NCBI RefSeq assembly: GCF_031755915.1
Contig: NC_083389.1
Location: 930,001-994,000, forward strand
DNA from: Ziziphus jujuba
Taxonomy: Eukaryota; Streptophyta; Magnoliopsida; Rosales; Rhamnaceae
Direction: 5' to 3'
DNA: 64,000 bases
Both the position numbers and the translations under genes were made by a program. Shown here one piece after another: positions 52,069 to 64,000 of this stretch; the stretch's first letter is position 1; the number at the start of each line of letters is the position of its first letter. The notes below the pieces were generated by a model. It saw only the letters and a list, made by a program, of their open reading frames with translations, was not told the DNA's origin and did not search any database.

Positions 52069-52320
52069 CTACATTTCAATATCATAAGTACGTATACAAT
52101 TATATATGTCTCACAATTATTATTATTATTCTGGGTTAAAATGACTAATAATGAATTTGATAAAACTAGTAGCATATATTCATATGATCATATGTTAAAA
52201 TCTAAATGTTAAATGCATGCACATATGATTATATATATAGAGACAGATAGAGAAGTAAACCAATACAATATTAACTTTAATATAAAATATACTCGCTAGC
52301 TAGCCCAATTATATAGTTAC

Positions 52321-52610
52321 TTGATTTTTTGGGACATTGGTTGTATTGTCCCATGCCACAATCCATTGAATCGGTCTTCCGTTATCATTCACACCATGAT
52401 AGACAAAGCTTCTGATGAATGTGCAAGTGATTCGTCAATGCTGAGATGAAGAAACAAATGTCGCTCTCCAATGCTAACATTTGGTGGGTATGGAACATTT
52501 TCAATGCCACCAAACCAATCATGGTGCTGCCCATTATACTTTATAAGCTGTTTAATATCATTGAAAATTTGATCAGACGTGAACAGACTGCGAGTGGCTA
52601 TGCCTTGGAT
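52321..52610 (-). pseudogene. Penultimate JIP-like exon, frameshifted
   Basis: Bounded by a plausible acceptor (GCAG before 52610) and donor (GTAACT after 52321). Reads A-T-R-S-L-F-T-S-D-Q-I-F-N-D-I, then NGQHHDWFGGIENVPYPPNV and S-I-G-E-R-H-L-F-L-H-L. After a single-base loss near 52425 it continues F-V-Y-H-G-V-N-D-N-G-R-P-I-Q-W and V-A-W-D-N-T-T-N-V-P-K-N-Q. The order (short helix, F-L-H, Y-H-G, W-x-V-A-W-D-N) matches JIP-like proteins. No earlier exons could be identified upstream. A diverged copy is at 55403-55682. Confidence 0.6.
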
Positions 52611-55402
52611 CTGCTAACTTAGTTACTATATTTTTTAGTACGTACCAAAAAAGCAAAACTCAAGTGTTCATTGTTTGTCAAAACTACATATCTACATATA
52701 TATAGATATATATACAAAATTTGTGCTAATGTCACGTATTGAGCATGAGTTAGGCACATGACATATAGCTCTAAATAAGTGGAAGCACAAGTACTTGAGC
52801 ATTAATTACTATATCAATATCTTATATATATATACTAATGTATGTGCTTACAAATAGAAAATTCTAGATCCAGCCCAGTAGCTAGGTGGGGTAATTAATT
52901 CATTGCAACAAAATTTCCACACCTACCATACATCATAGTTTAAATTTACAACAAAAAAGTTTTCCATTATTTTAAATAGGTTATTATGTTTATTACATGT
53001 ATTTTTTATATAGTTTTGTTAAATTTAAAATATATGGTTTTTATTTTTATTTTTCCTTACGATCAAATGTTGTATTCTACAATTTTTTGTTGTAATTTGT
53101 TTTTAAAAAAAATTAATCTTGGCCTATAAGGCTCTGCACCTAGCTACATACATAAGAAGAATTGGTTCTCTAAATATTTGCAGACCAAATTATAATATAA
53201 TTTACTAATATTTTATTTGAAAGACTATACCATATAATGAAAGAGTTAACATATCATAAACTATAATAGTAACATACATACATATATATTAATTATTACT
53301 GCATTAGCTAGGCAGCCTCAGTATAAGATAAAGTTGATATAAAAGGCCATGATAATATGCATATCATGGCATTTTATATTCTTTCTAAACAAAGATTACA
53401 CATACTATAAATAAAGATATACTAAAATAATATTTTTCTTACTAAAATATCAATTATATACATACATACGTTGTTTCGGCAACTATAAATTATACATCTT
53501 TATTATTAAAAAAAAATGATCTATACATCTTTCTTAACAAAGAACCAACTATAAAAAATGTACAGAAGATATATTTCATTTTGGATAATTTTTTTTTTGT
53601 TTTCATATCTGAAATTAGATGCAATACTTTTTGAGGTGACGGGTGCATGGTAAAACAATTTAATTACTTTGTATAAGTTTTTCAAGATGGTTGCATCAAC
53701 AAACTAGCTAATAAAATATGATACTAAAATTAATTAAATTAGTTAAATTAAAAAATTAATTTAAAATTATGTTAAAATTAGTGTCAAAGGAGCTGTGGCA
53801 TGCATGCATGTGAGGTGTTGTGAGTAGCATCCAAGAAAATATGTTAAAATTATGGAGTGCCAAGAGCAGTGGAGTGCATATATATGAGGTGTGGTGAGTA
53901 GTGTCCAAGAAAATATGTTATAATTTTCTCCTATCTCACATTGTGTTCCTTTTAACTATTTGTAATATTTTCTCCTTCATTCTCATATTTCAAATTTATA
54001 ATTTTTAAATTATAAATATAAATGATTTATCGAATCAATTTTGTTTAACATTTTATACTATTTTAAATAAATAAATATATATATTATGAATAAAAATATA
54101 TTAAAAATAATATATATTATTTAATTTAATGAAATATTAATTACATACATACATACCGCAGTTCAAGAACTAAAAATTATGCATCTCTATTATTCAACAA
54201 AAAAATGATCTATACATCTTTGTTAACAAAGAAAAAACGTACAAAAGATATATTTTCTTTTTTTATTTTTTTTTTATTATTATTTTTTTCATATCTAAAA
54301 TTAAATACATTACTTTTTCAATTGATGATTGCATGATTAAATAATTTAATTACTCGATATAAGTTTTTGAGATAGTTGCATCGACATTAGCTAATAAAAT
54401 ATTATATTAAGATTAATTAAATCGAAAAATTTTTGTGTGCTATAGAGGACTGCAAACTCTTTAGTACTTCTTTTATGTTTACCATGAGCAACTTAGCTTC
54501 CAATTGGTATATGATGTCACTGTGCATGACATCAACAACATGGACAAAAAAATTAATACACATGGCATTAAATTATGGAGTGCCAGAGGAGCAGTGGAGT
54601 GCATGCGTGTAAGGTGTCCAAGAAATTATGTTGAAATTTTCTTTGGTCTTACACTGTGTTTCTTTTAACTATTTAAAATAATATTTCTTCTTAGTTCACT
54701 ATTTTAAATTTAGAACTTCTAAGTTATAGATGTAAGTACTTTATTAACTGATTCAATCTCATATAATATTTTATATTATTTTTAAACAAAAAAATACATA
54801 TTGTGAATAAAAATATACTAAAATAGTATAACTATTACTAAAATATCAATTATGTACATACGTACCGCGGTTCAACAACTATGAATTATGCATCTTTGTT
54901 ATTCAACAAAAAAATAAAATAAAAATAATCTATAAAAAAATAAAATGATAAGTTATTTATAAAATTGAAAAGAAAAATTGGAAAATTATTTTAAATAATT
55001 TATTATATTTATTACATGTATTTTTTATATAGTTTTGTTAAATTTAAAATATATGGCTTTTATTTTTATTTTTCATTATGATCAAATGTTGTATATTACA
55101 ATTTTTTATTGTAATTTTTTTTTTTTAAATCTTTGCCCTAAAGGTTCCGCCCCTGGTAACATACGTAAAAAAAATTGGTTCTCAAAATATTCGCAAACCA
55201 AAGGATAGCACAATTTCATAATATTTCATTTGAAAGACCATAAAATTAATAGCATATATTCATATCATCATGTGACCACAAATCTAAATGCTAATTGCAT
55301 GCATGCATAATTATATATATATAGATAGACAGAGAAGTAAACCAATACAATATTAACTTAAATATAATATATACTAGCTAGCTAGCTTAATTATATAGTT
55401 AT
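52611..55402. repeat. Local duplications between the two JIP-like exons
   Basis: No gene recognised. 52975-53230 recurs at 54995-55245 (same order of TTTTATATAGTTTTGTTAAA and ATGATCAAATGTTGTA type blocks). A CATACATAC, GTTCAACAACTA, TATACATCTTT block appears near 53460, 54145 and 54860. A GGAGTGCC, CAGTGGAGTGCAT, GGTGT, CCAAGAAA block occurs near 53790, 53850 and 54575. Rest is AT-rich. Confidence 0.75.
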
Positions 55403-55682
55403 TTGATTTTTTGGGACATTGACTATATTGTCGCATGCCACAATCCATTGAATCGGTCTTCTATTATCATTCACGCCATCATAGATGAAGCTCGCTGATG
55501 AATGAGCAAATGATTAATCAACGTTGAGAACATCGCTTTCCAATGCTAACATCTGGTGGGTATGGAACATCTTCAGTGCCATCGGAGCAATCATGGCGCT
55601 GCCCATTATACATTATAAGTTGTCTAGTGCTATTGAAAATTTGGCCAGATGTGAACAAACCGTTAGTGGCCATGCCTTGGAT
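55403..55682 (-). pseudogene. Second JIP-like exon copy, splice sites lost
   Basis: Diverged duplicate of 52321-52610. The donor GT has become AT (minus strand CAA followed by ATAACT) and the acceptor AG has become AT (GCAT). Internal indels also shift the frame. Flanks 55242-55840 duplicate 52163-52945 with an internal gap, giving a copy distance of about 3.1 kb. The last exon was not copied. Confidence 0.7.
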
Positions 55683-57039
55683 ATGCTAGCTTAGTTACTA
55701 TATTTTTCAGTATGCACCAAGAAAATAGCTTAATGTATATGCTCACAAATAAAAAACTTTGGATTCGGCCTCAGTGGTTGGGTTGGGTAATTAATTCATT
55801 TCAGCAAAATTTCCACACCTACCATACATCATAGTTTTTTCTTAAAATTTCCATGAAATTTCTTTTTTTTAAGAACATTGGAAGAAAATTTACCTTCCAA
55901 GTCGAAACAGATATAATTTCCACAATATCCACCAAAATTTATGGTATTTCTTCATAATTTCCATAGGAATTTTTATCATAATATCAATATCAAATCTTTC
56001 ATAATTTGGTAAAAAATCCATAATTTCCAAGGATATTTTCAAAATGTCCTTGAAATTTTTATAAATTTCCATACAAATTTTGAAAATATCTATGATTTTT
56101 CATTACTTTTTTTTTCATAAATTTTTATAAATATTATTGATAGTTAGTAAAACTTTTTGCAACATTAACTTTTAATTATCTTCTAATAATTAGGAAAATA
56201 AAAATAAAAAAGTTCACATTTAACAAATAATATTCAAAAATTACATTAGACAATTCTACCTATCATATTCTTAAGGAAAATTAGTATTACAAGTTACAAA
56301 TTTTCCTATTTATTTTTTTTTTACAATAATAAATTTAATATTCTTATAAATATTACATAGTAGATAAATATTACAAAGTAGATAAAAATTATAACATAGA
56401 CAAAAATTGAAAGATATACAAGAAATATATTTTTTGTAAATCAAGGTTCAAAATTTTGGTATTAATGATATTTGATATATGCAAACTTAACTTTCAAATA
56501 TTCATACCGATGGTGTATTAGTAACTACATGCAAAATTATCAAGAAATTACATCTTTTAATTATTACTTCATATATTTTACATTTTAAAATGAGAATAAA
56601 GAAGATAGAAACAATTCTCAACCACTCAGGAGTTATTTATCGTATTGAAATGACATTAATAAAATATAATGTAATTTTTTTTATATCTTAATTAATAAAT
56701 AATTTTATTAAATATGCACTTTTGCATTTTTTAATTAATAATAGTATATTTTTAACTATTAACGACTTATTATTAATTAATTGATTAGAAGTAATATAAT
56801 ATCCATTAAATATTTTTACAATTTTAATAGTCAATTTGATAATTAATTAATTAATTAATTAAATAAGCTAAATTTAAATTTTCAATAAAATTTTTATTTT
56901 TTAAATAAATTTCTATCAATTTCCATCATTTTTTTAATTTATTTTTCTTGATATTTGATCATTTTTATAGATATTTCTATATTTTAAGCCCTCGATATTT
57001 TTATCGTTACTAAAATTTTTAACATTGCCACACAATGGT
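55683..57039. other. AT-rich nuclear DNA, no gene
   Basis: Very AT-rich. 55850-56110 holds tandemly similar TTTCCAT and AAATTT motifs and one small minus-strand frame (56072-55890) rich in I, K and F without a recognisable product. Nothing else is supported. Confidence 0.6.
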
Positions 57040-60000
57040 ACACACATGATATAGATGTAGATCAATATATATTTTGCATTTTAATGCCTTAAATTATTTA
57101 CATACATAAGCATAGCAAAATAATTAATTTATGCATTTAATTTATTTGTGTTTTAATTCAAATTAATGATTTTTTAAATTAAAATAAAGTTTGAGAAGTT
57201 TGATTGCTTTAAAATTGAAAAGCATTAAGCGTCGCTTTTAACATCAAGTGCATCGCCTATTGTCTTAATTTTTGAAATTTTATTTCATTCTATGTTTTAA
57301 TCATATGCATATAAATATTCAATAAATTAATTAGCAATAAGGAGCAAAATAATTAATATATGCATTTAATTTAATTGTGTTTAAATTTTAAATTAATGAT
57401 TTTTTAAATTGTTATAAAGTTTCATAAGTTTAACTATTTCAAAAGCATAGTCCATTCTATTAAGTTTTAGTATTTTAATAAATTTCATGTTTTAATATTA
57501 TGTATATAAAGATTAAGCATATTAAATAGCAATCTGAAGCAAAGTAATTAATCCATTTAATTAATTTTTTTTATATAATTTTAAATTAATTCTTTTTTAA
57601 AATAATAAAATTTTGACAAGATTAATTACTTTATAATTTAAAAGGATTAGGCAACACTTTTAACATCAAAAGCGTCACCTGCTGTCTTAATTTTTGAAAT
57701 TTTAATTAATTATATCTTTTATTCATATGTATATAAATGTTAAATATATTATATAGCAATATGAAGTACAACAATTAATGTATTCATGTAATTTATTTGT
57801 TTTTCAATTTTAAATAAAATATTTTTTGAATTAATAAAAGCTTGACAAAATTAAATAAGTTAAAAGTATTAGACGATCTTTTTAACATCTAAAGCATAGT
57901 CTATTATCTTAAATCTTGGAATTTTATATAATTTTATATTTTATTCATATGTATACATATATTAAATATATTAATTATCAATATGAAGCAAAATAATTAA
58001 TCTATGCATCGAATTTATTTGTGTTTTAATTTTAAATCAATAATTTGTTAAATTAATAAAAAAATTTGATAAATTTAATTATTTTAAAATTGAAAACTAT
58101 CAGGTGATGCTTTGAGCATCAATAGTATCGCCTGTTGTATTAATTTTATTTTTTATTATTATGTATATAGATATTAAATATATTAATTAGCAAAATGAAA
58201 TAAAATACTTATATATCCATTTAATTTATTTGTGTTTAATTCATAAATTAATTATTTTTTTAGATTAAGAAAATTTTGGCAAAATTAATTATTTTAAAAT
58301 TTAAAAGTATTAGACGACGCTTTTAGCATAAAAAGTATCGGCTATTCTCTCGATTTTTTAAATTTTATTTAATTTTATATTTTATTCATATGTATATATA
58401 TATTAAATATATTAATTAACAGCATGAAAAAAAAAATAATCTATGCCTTCAGTTAATTTGTGTTTCAATTTTAAATTAATAAAAAATTTAATAAATTTAA
58501 TTATTTTAAAGTTTAAAAGCACCAGACGATGCTTTTAGCATCTGTTGTGTTAACTTTTAGTATTTTAATTACTTTTATGCTTTAATATTATTTATATAAA
58601 TATTAAGTATATTAAATAGAAATATGAAACAAAATAATTGATCTATTCAATTAATTTATTTGTGTTTCAATTTTAAATTAATTATTTTTAAAATTAATGA
58701 ATTTTAACAAGATTAATTATTTTATAATTTAAAAGAATTAGGCAACACTTTTAACATCAAAAGCATTGTCTATTGTTTTAATTCTTTGAATTTTATTTAA
58801 TTTTAAGTTTTATTCATATACATATAAATATTAAGTATATTAATTAGCGATATGTAGAAAAATAATTAATTTATTCGTGTAATTTATTTGTTTTTCAATT
58901 TTAAATAAAATATTTTTTTACATTAATAAGAGCTTGACAAAATTAGATATTTTATAATTAAAAAGCATTGGACGACGCTTTTAACATCAAAAGCATTGCC
59001 TATTGTCTTAATTCTTTAAATTTTATTTAATTTTAAGTTTATTCATATGCATATAAATATTAAATATATTAATCAGCAACATAAATCAAAATACTTAATC
59101 TATGTATTTAATTTATTTGTGTTTCAATTTTTAATTAATCATTTTTTAAAATTAATAAAAATTTTAATAAATTTAAGTATTATAAAATCGAAAACAATCA
59201 GACGTCACTTTTAGCATCAAAATTGCTGCTGTTGAGTTAATTTTTTGTATTTTAATTAATTTGTTTTTTTATTTTATGTATATAAATATTAAACATATTA
59301 ATTAGTAATATGAAACAAAATAACTAATTTATTTTTTATGTTTAATTTTTAAATTAATTATCTTTTAAACTAATAAAATTTTGGACAAACTAATTATTTT
59401 ATAATATAAGAGCGCTAGGCGATGCTTTAATATCAAAAGCATTCCCGATTCTCTTAATTTTTGAAATTTTATTTAATTTTATGTTTTATTCATATGTATA
59501 TATATATTAAATACATTAATTAGCAATATGAAGCAAAATAATTAATCTATGCTTTCAATTAATTACTGATTTTTTAAACAAATAAAATGTTTAATAAATT
59601 TAATTATTCTAGAATTGAAAGGCATTAAGCACGCTTTTAGCATCAAAATCGTAACCTGTTGTGTTAATTTTTGGTATTTTAATTAAGTTTTTGTTTAAAT
59701 AGTATGTATATAAATATTAAATATATTAAATAACAACATGAAGCAAAATAATTAATTTATTCATTTAATTTATTTGTATTTTGATTTTAAATGAATTATT
59801 TTTTAAATTAATAAAAATTTTCACAAAATTACTGATTTTATAATTTAAAAGGATTAGCCGACGTTTTTAACATTAAAACGTCACCTATTATCTTAATTTT
59901 TAGAATTCTATTTATATTTTTGTTTTATTCGTATGTATATAAATATTAAATATATAATAATTAGTAATATGAAAGGAAACAATTAATCTATTCATCTAAT

Positions 60001-61850
60001 TTGCTTGTGCTTCATGTTCAAATTAATTATTTTTTTAAATTAATAAGAGTTTGACAAAATTAAATATTTTATAATTTAAAATCATTAAGCAACACTTCTA
60101 ACATCAAAAGCATTGCCAATTTTCTTAATTCTTGGAATTTTATTTAATTTTAAGTTTTATTCATATGCATATAAATATTAAATATATTAATCAGCAATAT
60201 GATGCAAAATAAAGAATCTATGCATTTAATTTATTTGTATTCAATTTTAAATTAATGATTTTTTAAATTAATAAAATGTTTAATAAATTTAACTATTTTA
60301 AAATCGAAAACAACCATAAATGTTGCCTATTGTCTTAATTTTTGGAATTCTATTTAATTTTTTGTTTTATTCATATGTATAAAAATATTCAATATATTAA
60401 TTAGTAATATAAAGCAAAATAATTAATCTATATGTGTAATCTATCCGTACTTCAAGTTTAAATTAATTATTTTTAAATTAATAAGAGTTTGATAAAATTA
60501 AATATATAATTTAAAAACATTAGAGATCGCTGTTAGCAAAAATAATATTGCCTATTGTCTTAATTTTTAGAATTGTATTTAATTTTATGTTTTATTCATA
60601 TGAATTTAAATATTAAATATATTAATTTATTTGTGTTTCAATTTTAAATTAATGATTTTTTAAATTAATAAAATATTTGAGAAATTTAATTATTTTAAAA
60701 TTGAAAACAATCAGGCATCAAAAGTGTAAGTGTGAAGTTAATTTTTTGTATTTTAATTAATTTTATTTTTATTTTATATATATAAATATTAAATATATTA
60801 ATTAGCAAATTGAAGTAAAATAATTAATATATCTTTTTAACTTTTTTGTGCTTCATTTTTTAATTAATTATTTTTTAAACTAATAAAATTTTGGCAAAAT
60901 TAATTATTCTATAATTTAATAGCGCTAGGTGATGCTTTTAACTTCAAACGCATTGCCTATTATCTTAATTTTTTAAAAATTATTTAATTTTATATTTTAT
61001 TCATATGCATATATATTAAATATATTAATTAACAATATGAAGCAAAATAAATAATCTATACTTTCAATTAGTTCGTGTTTCAATTTTTAATTAATGATTT
61101 TTTAAATTAATTAAAAGTTTAATAAATTTAATTATTTTAAAATTGAAAAGCATCAATCGATAAAATTAATCTATTCGTCTAATTTGTTTGTGCTATAATT
61201 TTAGATTAATTTTTTTAAATTAATAAGAGTTTGACAAATTAAATATTTTATAATTTAAAATCATTAGATGACGCTTTTAACATCAAAAGTATTTCCTATT
61301 GTCTTAATTCTTGAAATTTTATTTAATGTTAACTTTTATTCATATGCATATAAATATTAAATATATTAATTAGCAATACGATGCAAAATAATTAATCTAT
61401 GCATTTAATTTATTTGTGTGTCAATTTTAAATTAATGATTTTTTAATTTAACAAAATGTTTGATAAATTTAGTTATTTTAAAATTGAAAACAATCAAGCA
61501 TCGCTCTCGACATCAAAATGTCGCTGTTAAGTTATTTATTTTGTGTTTTAATTAATTTTATTTTTTATTTTATGTATATAAATATTAAATATATTAATTA
61601 GCAATATGAAGCAAAATAATTAATATATTTATTTAATTTTTTTGTGTTTCACCTTTTAATTAGTTATTTTTTGAACTAATACAATTTTGGCAAAATTAAT
61701 TATTTTTTAATTTAAAAGAGCTAGACGATGCTTTTAACATCAAAAGCATCGCCTATTCTCTTAATTTTTGAAATTTTATTTAATTTTATGTTTTATTTAT
61801 ATGTATATATATATTTATTAAATATATTAATTATCAATATGAAATAAAAT
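57040..61850. repeat. AT-rich tandem array, about 220-bp units
   Basis: About 21 diverged head-to-tail units. The anchor CATATGTATATAAATATT recurs at roughly 57305, 57500, 57730, 57950, 58165, 58390, 58595, 58820, 59050, 59275, 59495 and onward to 61805. Units share TTTTAATTTTAAATTAATGA, TTAATTATTTTAAAAT and an inverted repeat core such as GATGCTTTTAACATC then AAAAGCATC (61727-61750). Adjacent units alternate in details, suggesting a dimeric higher-order period. No coding potential. Confidence 0.9.
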
Positions 61851-61980
61851 AAGAAGAGTTGAATGGTTGGGTTAGTTGCGTTTCTGGGTTTCTACTTTCT
61901 TTCACCTTTGTCACCGTCAACGAGCACATATCATTGATATTTCTTCCGTTTTTTATCATCAGCCGTACTAGGTTCACTAA

Positions 61981-63113
61981 TGATGAGAACCCGCTTGTAC
62001 CTGTACAATCAACTACTTGCTGAGGTACTGATCCTATGCAATTGAAGACCGAGCCAATTAATAGGCCTCAAGCTCAAAGCTTTAAGGACAATCTTGTTAG
62101 CTTCATACAACATGTAATTAAATCTTAAGAGGGCGTATTAATATCAGAAGATTCTACGCCCATGTTAAGCATCCAAGTTACGAAGGCAGAAATGGACCCA
62201 GGAAGCTGTTTGGTGCATTTGAGGACTTCTGACAGTAAGGGATGAGTTTGTTGGCCTATGAATGTGTTTGACCTCATCAAGAGGCCATGAAATCATGCCA
62301 GGGTAGAAGTAAGGGCACCCAAGTATGTCATTAGCGTCTAAGCTTCTACATTGGCCTGATTTAGCTAGTTTGGCGCTGACAAGGAGCTTACTTGCATTCC
62401 AAGCAAGTTTTGATAATTTCAATCAATGGCAACGTGTGGGAACCAGTTCTAATCCTACTAGGCATCCTACATTGCATGTTGAATCAGATTTGGAGCCTAA
62501 ATTAGCTAGAGATTAGACAAGTACAGCTTATTTGGAAAATTAGTCAACTACTTTCCAAATATGAAATTTAACTTTTCTTTCAGGAAATAGTTTTAAATTT
62601 TAAATTTTTATTTAATTATTTACTAGACAAATTAATTTAAGAAGGTTGAATTTTAATATTTGTGATTGTAAATTAATTAATTCTTCTTTAAAAGTTAAGG
62701 AATCAATTAATACAAATTAGATTAGGAAAGACATATAACATTCGGCCACACCTTTTGTTTAGTTTTATTGGTCGGTTTTTGCCTATTGTCTTAGGGTTTT
62801 GATTTTGTCACTTTAGCCTATTTAAAGGCTTATTTCTCAATAAATGACACTAAATTATTCATTCAGAAAAATTACTATGAAAAAGATTTCTCTTTGTTTT
62901 CTTAGAACACCTAAAACATTGAATAGAGAGCGAGTATTTTAGTTTGATTTATCAATAGGACAATCCATAACCTATTGTTACGTTTTCGACATATACCAAA
63001 GTTTCTAATCACAGAATGACTAGGAATCAAAGTGGCCGTTAGAATCTGAACTTAATTTTGATCCGAGCTAATATAATACGGGTTTAGGAGTGGGTCGACC
63101 CAGGTTCGTATCA
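61981..63113 (+). mobile_element. 5' LTR of a third gypsy element
   Basis: 1133 bp, starts TGATGAGAACCCGC, ends GGTTCGTATCA, aligned in order with the LTR family though the most diverged. The TTTAAAGGCTTATTTCTCAA region after the likely promoter and the AACACCTAAAACA block are conserved in all copies. Confidence 0.9.
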
Positions 63114-64000
63114 TTTGGTATTGGAGTTGAATTCTGTTTAGGTTTGATTTATCATATTTCTTTGTTTTAATTTTAAGTTATTCTACAATTTTAACAGTAG
63201 GTTAAGATTGTTTCTACCCATACATGTGCTACATATTAAAAAATAAAAAAAAATCTTCATAGCCTAATTAGGGTTTCTTTTTGTTTAGTCAAATTTTTGT
63301 TTGCTTCCTAGTTTTTTTTGTTTTTGGTTTCGTATGTTAGTTCTTAGTAATTTGGTATATTGTTGATTTTCCTTCGCTGTTTGTAATTGTAATTAGTTGC
63401 ACTTATATATTAAAGAAAAAAAGGAATTTCGGAAAACATATTGCAAAACCCTAAATTTTTTCAATTTGTTTTGTTTGGAAGGTGAATTCGAATTTGAGAA
63501 ATTGTTAGGCATTGGAGTTACATTTTTGTGGTGATTGTGCTGCTGGAAGTTGTGTGATATTATTCGGTTTGTGATAAAAAAAAAAAGCCAAAGTTAAAAA
63601 AAAAATTGCGCAAAAGGCCGATTTTGAGAGTTGCAAATTTTAGTTTGTTCGAATTTGGGAAAAATTCAATTGTGATAGTTGGAGTTGCTGTTTATTCAAT
63701 ATTGGTTGCTGGATATTGGAATATTGGTGCTAATTGATTGGATTAAAATCGGTTTAAGGATTTGAAACAAAAACCTAAATTATGAGAACTACAACCAACA
63801 TCTATCTCATATTTTGTTCGAATTGTGTTCTTGTTAATTTTTTGAACCCTTTTCTAAATTTTATCCTTGAATTATGGTATTTTAATATTCTGGTTTGATT
63901 CCTTATTGAATATGAAAATTACTTTAAATTTTTTCTTGTTTTTGGATAGTAAAGCTGAAAATTAGGTTTTCTAATTTACTCGGAATTTGCTCGCTTCTTG
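63114..64000 (+). mobile_element. Primer site and leader of the third gypsy element
   Basis: A decayed primer site (TTTGGTATTGGAGTTG) follows the LTR, then leader similar to 46897-47700 (GTTGCTGGATATTGG, GGATTAAAATCGGTTTAAGG). It continues past the window, so gag-pol may follow. Confidence 0.85.

Noticed and set aside
57040..61850. CRISPR array or other spaced-repeat immune system
   Set aside because: Repeats are long, diverged and contiguous with no unique spacers, in plant nuclear DNA; a tandem satellite explains them.
62165..62516. Overlapping frames of 85 and 63 residues
   Set aside because: Both lie inside the LTR at 61981-63113.

Overview
The window is nuclear DNA of a flowering plant, most likely a eudicot. 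It is dominated by a decayed insertion of chloroplast DNA (a NUPT, about 1-46250) that has been invaded, broken and rearranged by retrotransposons, followed by repeat-rich nuclear DNA (46251-64000). The plastid genes carry angiosperm hallmarks (rpl2, rps16, atpF and ycf3 introns, matK inside trnK, ycf2 beside trnI-CAU). Nearly all are frameshifted or carry stop codons, and plant LTR elements sit inside them, so this cannot be a working plastid genome.

Layout: 1-3255 rps19', rpl2, rpl23, trnI-CAU and the 5' part of ycf2. 3270-3589 is an LTR fragment. 3592-11644 holds matK, trnK, rps16, trnQ, psbK, psbI, trnS-GCU, trnG, trnR and the 3' end of atpA in plastid order. 11645-19705 is a complete 8.06-kb Ty3/gypsy element (two 1146-bp LTRs, 5-bp target duplication) inserted in atpA. 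19706-28547 holds the rest of atpA, then atpF, atpH, atpI, rps2 and rpoC2. 28548-29644 is a copia-type LTR piece at a large plastid deletion. 29645-34794 holds psaA, ycf3 and trnS-GGA. 34819-35713 is the 5' end of a second gypsy element. 35714-44534 is an inverted block (rpl2 5' half, rpl23, trnI, ycf2', trnT with a solo LTR inside it, rps4, and the 3' end of the second gypsy element). 44535-46250 holds the rpl2 3' half, the rps19 stub and trnH.

The strongest structural result is that turning 35714-44534 around rebuilds several things at once: the rpl2 exon at base level, the second gypsy element with matching flanking target duplications, and the plastid order and strands ycf3, trnS-GGA, rps4, trnT. 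An inversion inside the NUPT therefore broke a retrotransposon and rpl2 simultaneously. Once it is undone, every plastid block lies in the same relative orientation, ending at the IRa/LSC border (rpl2, rps19 stub, trnH).

The right-hand nuclear part holds a gypsy 5' leader, a 2.9-kb non-autonomous CACTA transposon with subterminal tandem repeats, a decayed copia gag, two partial copies of a gene resembling jasmonate-induced (JIP-23-like) proteins inside a local duplication, an AT-rich tandem array of about 220-bp units (57040-61850) each built round a short inverted repeat, and the 5' LTR and leader of another gypsy element running off the window. No clearly intact, expressed single-copy gene is visible. 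The most distinctive molecular feature is in the gypsy family: both copies in which the region survives share a chimeric junction where a piece of reverse-transcriptase coding sequence replaces the second half of the integrase core.
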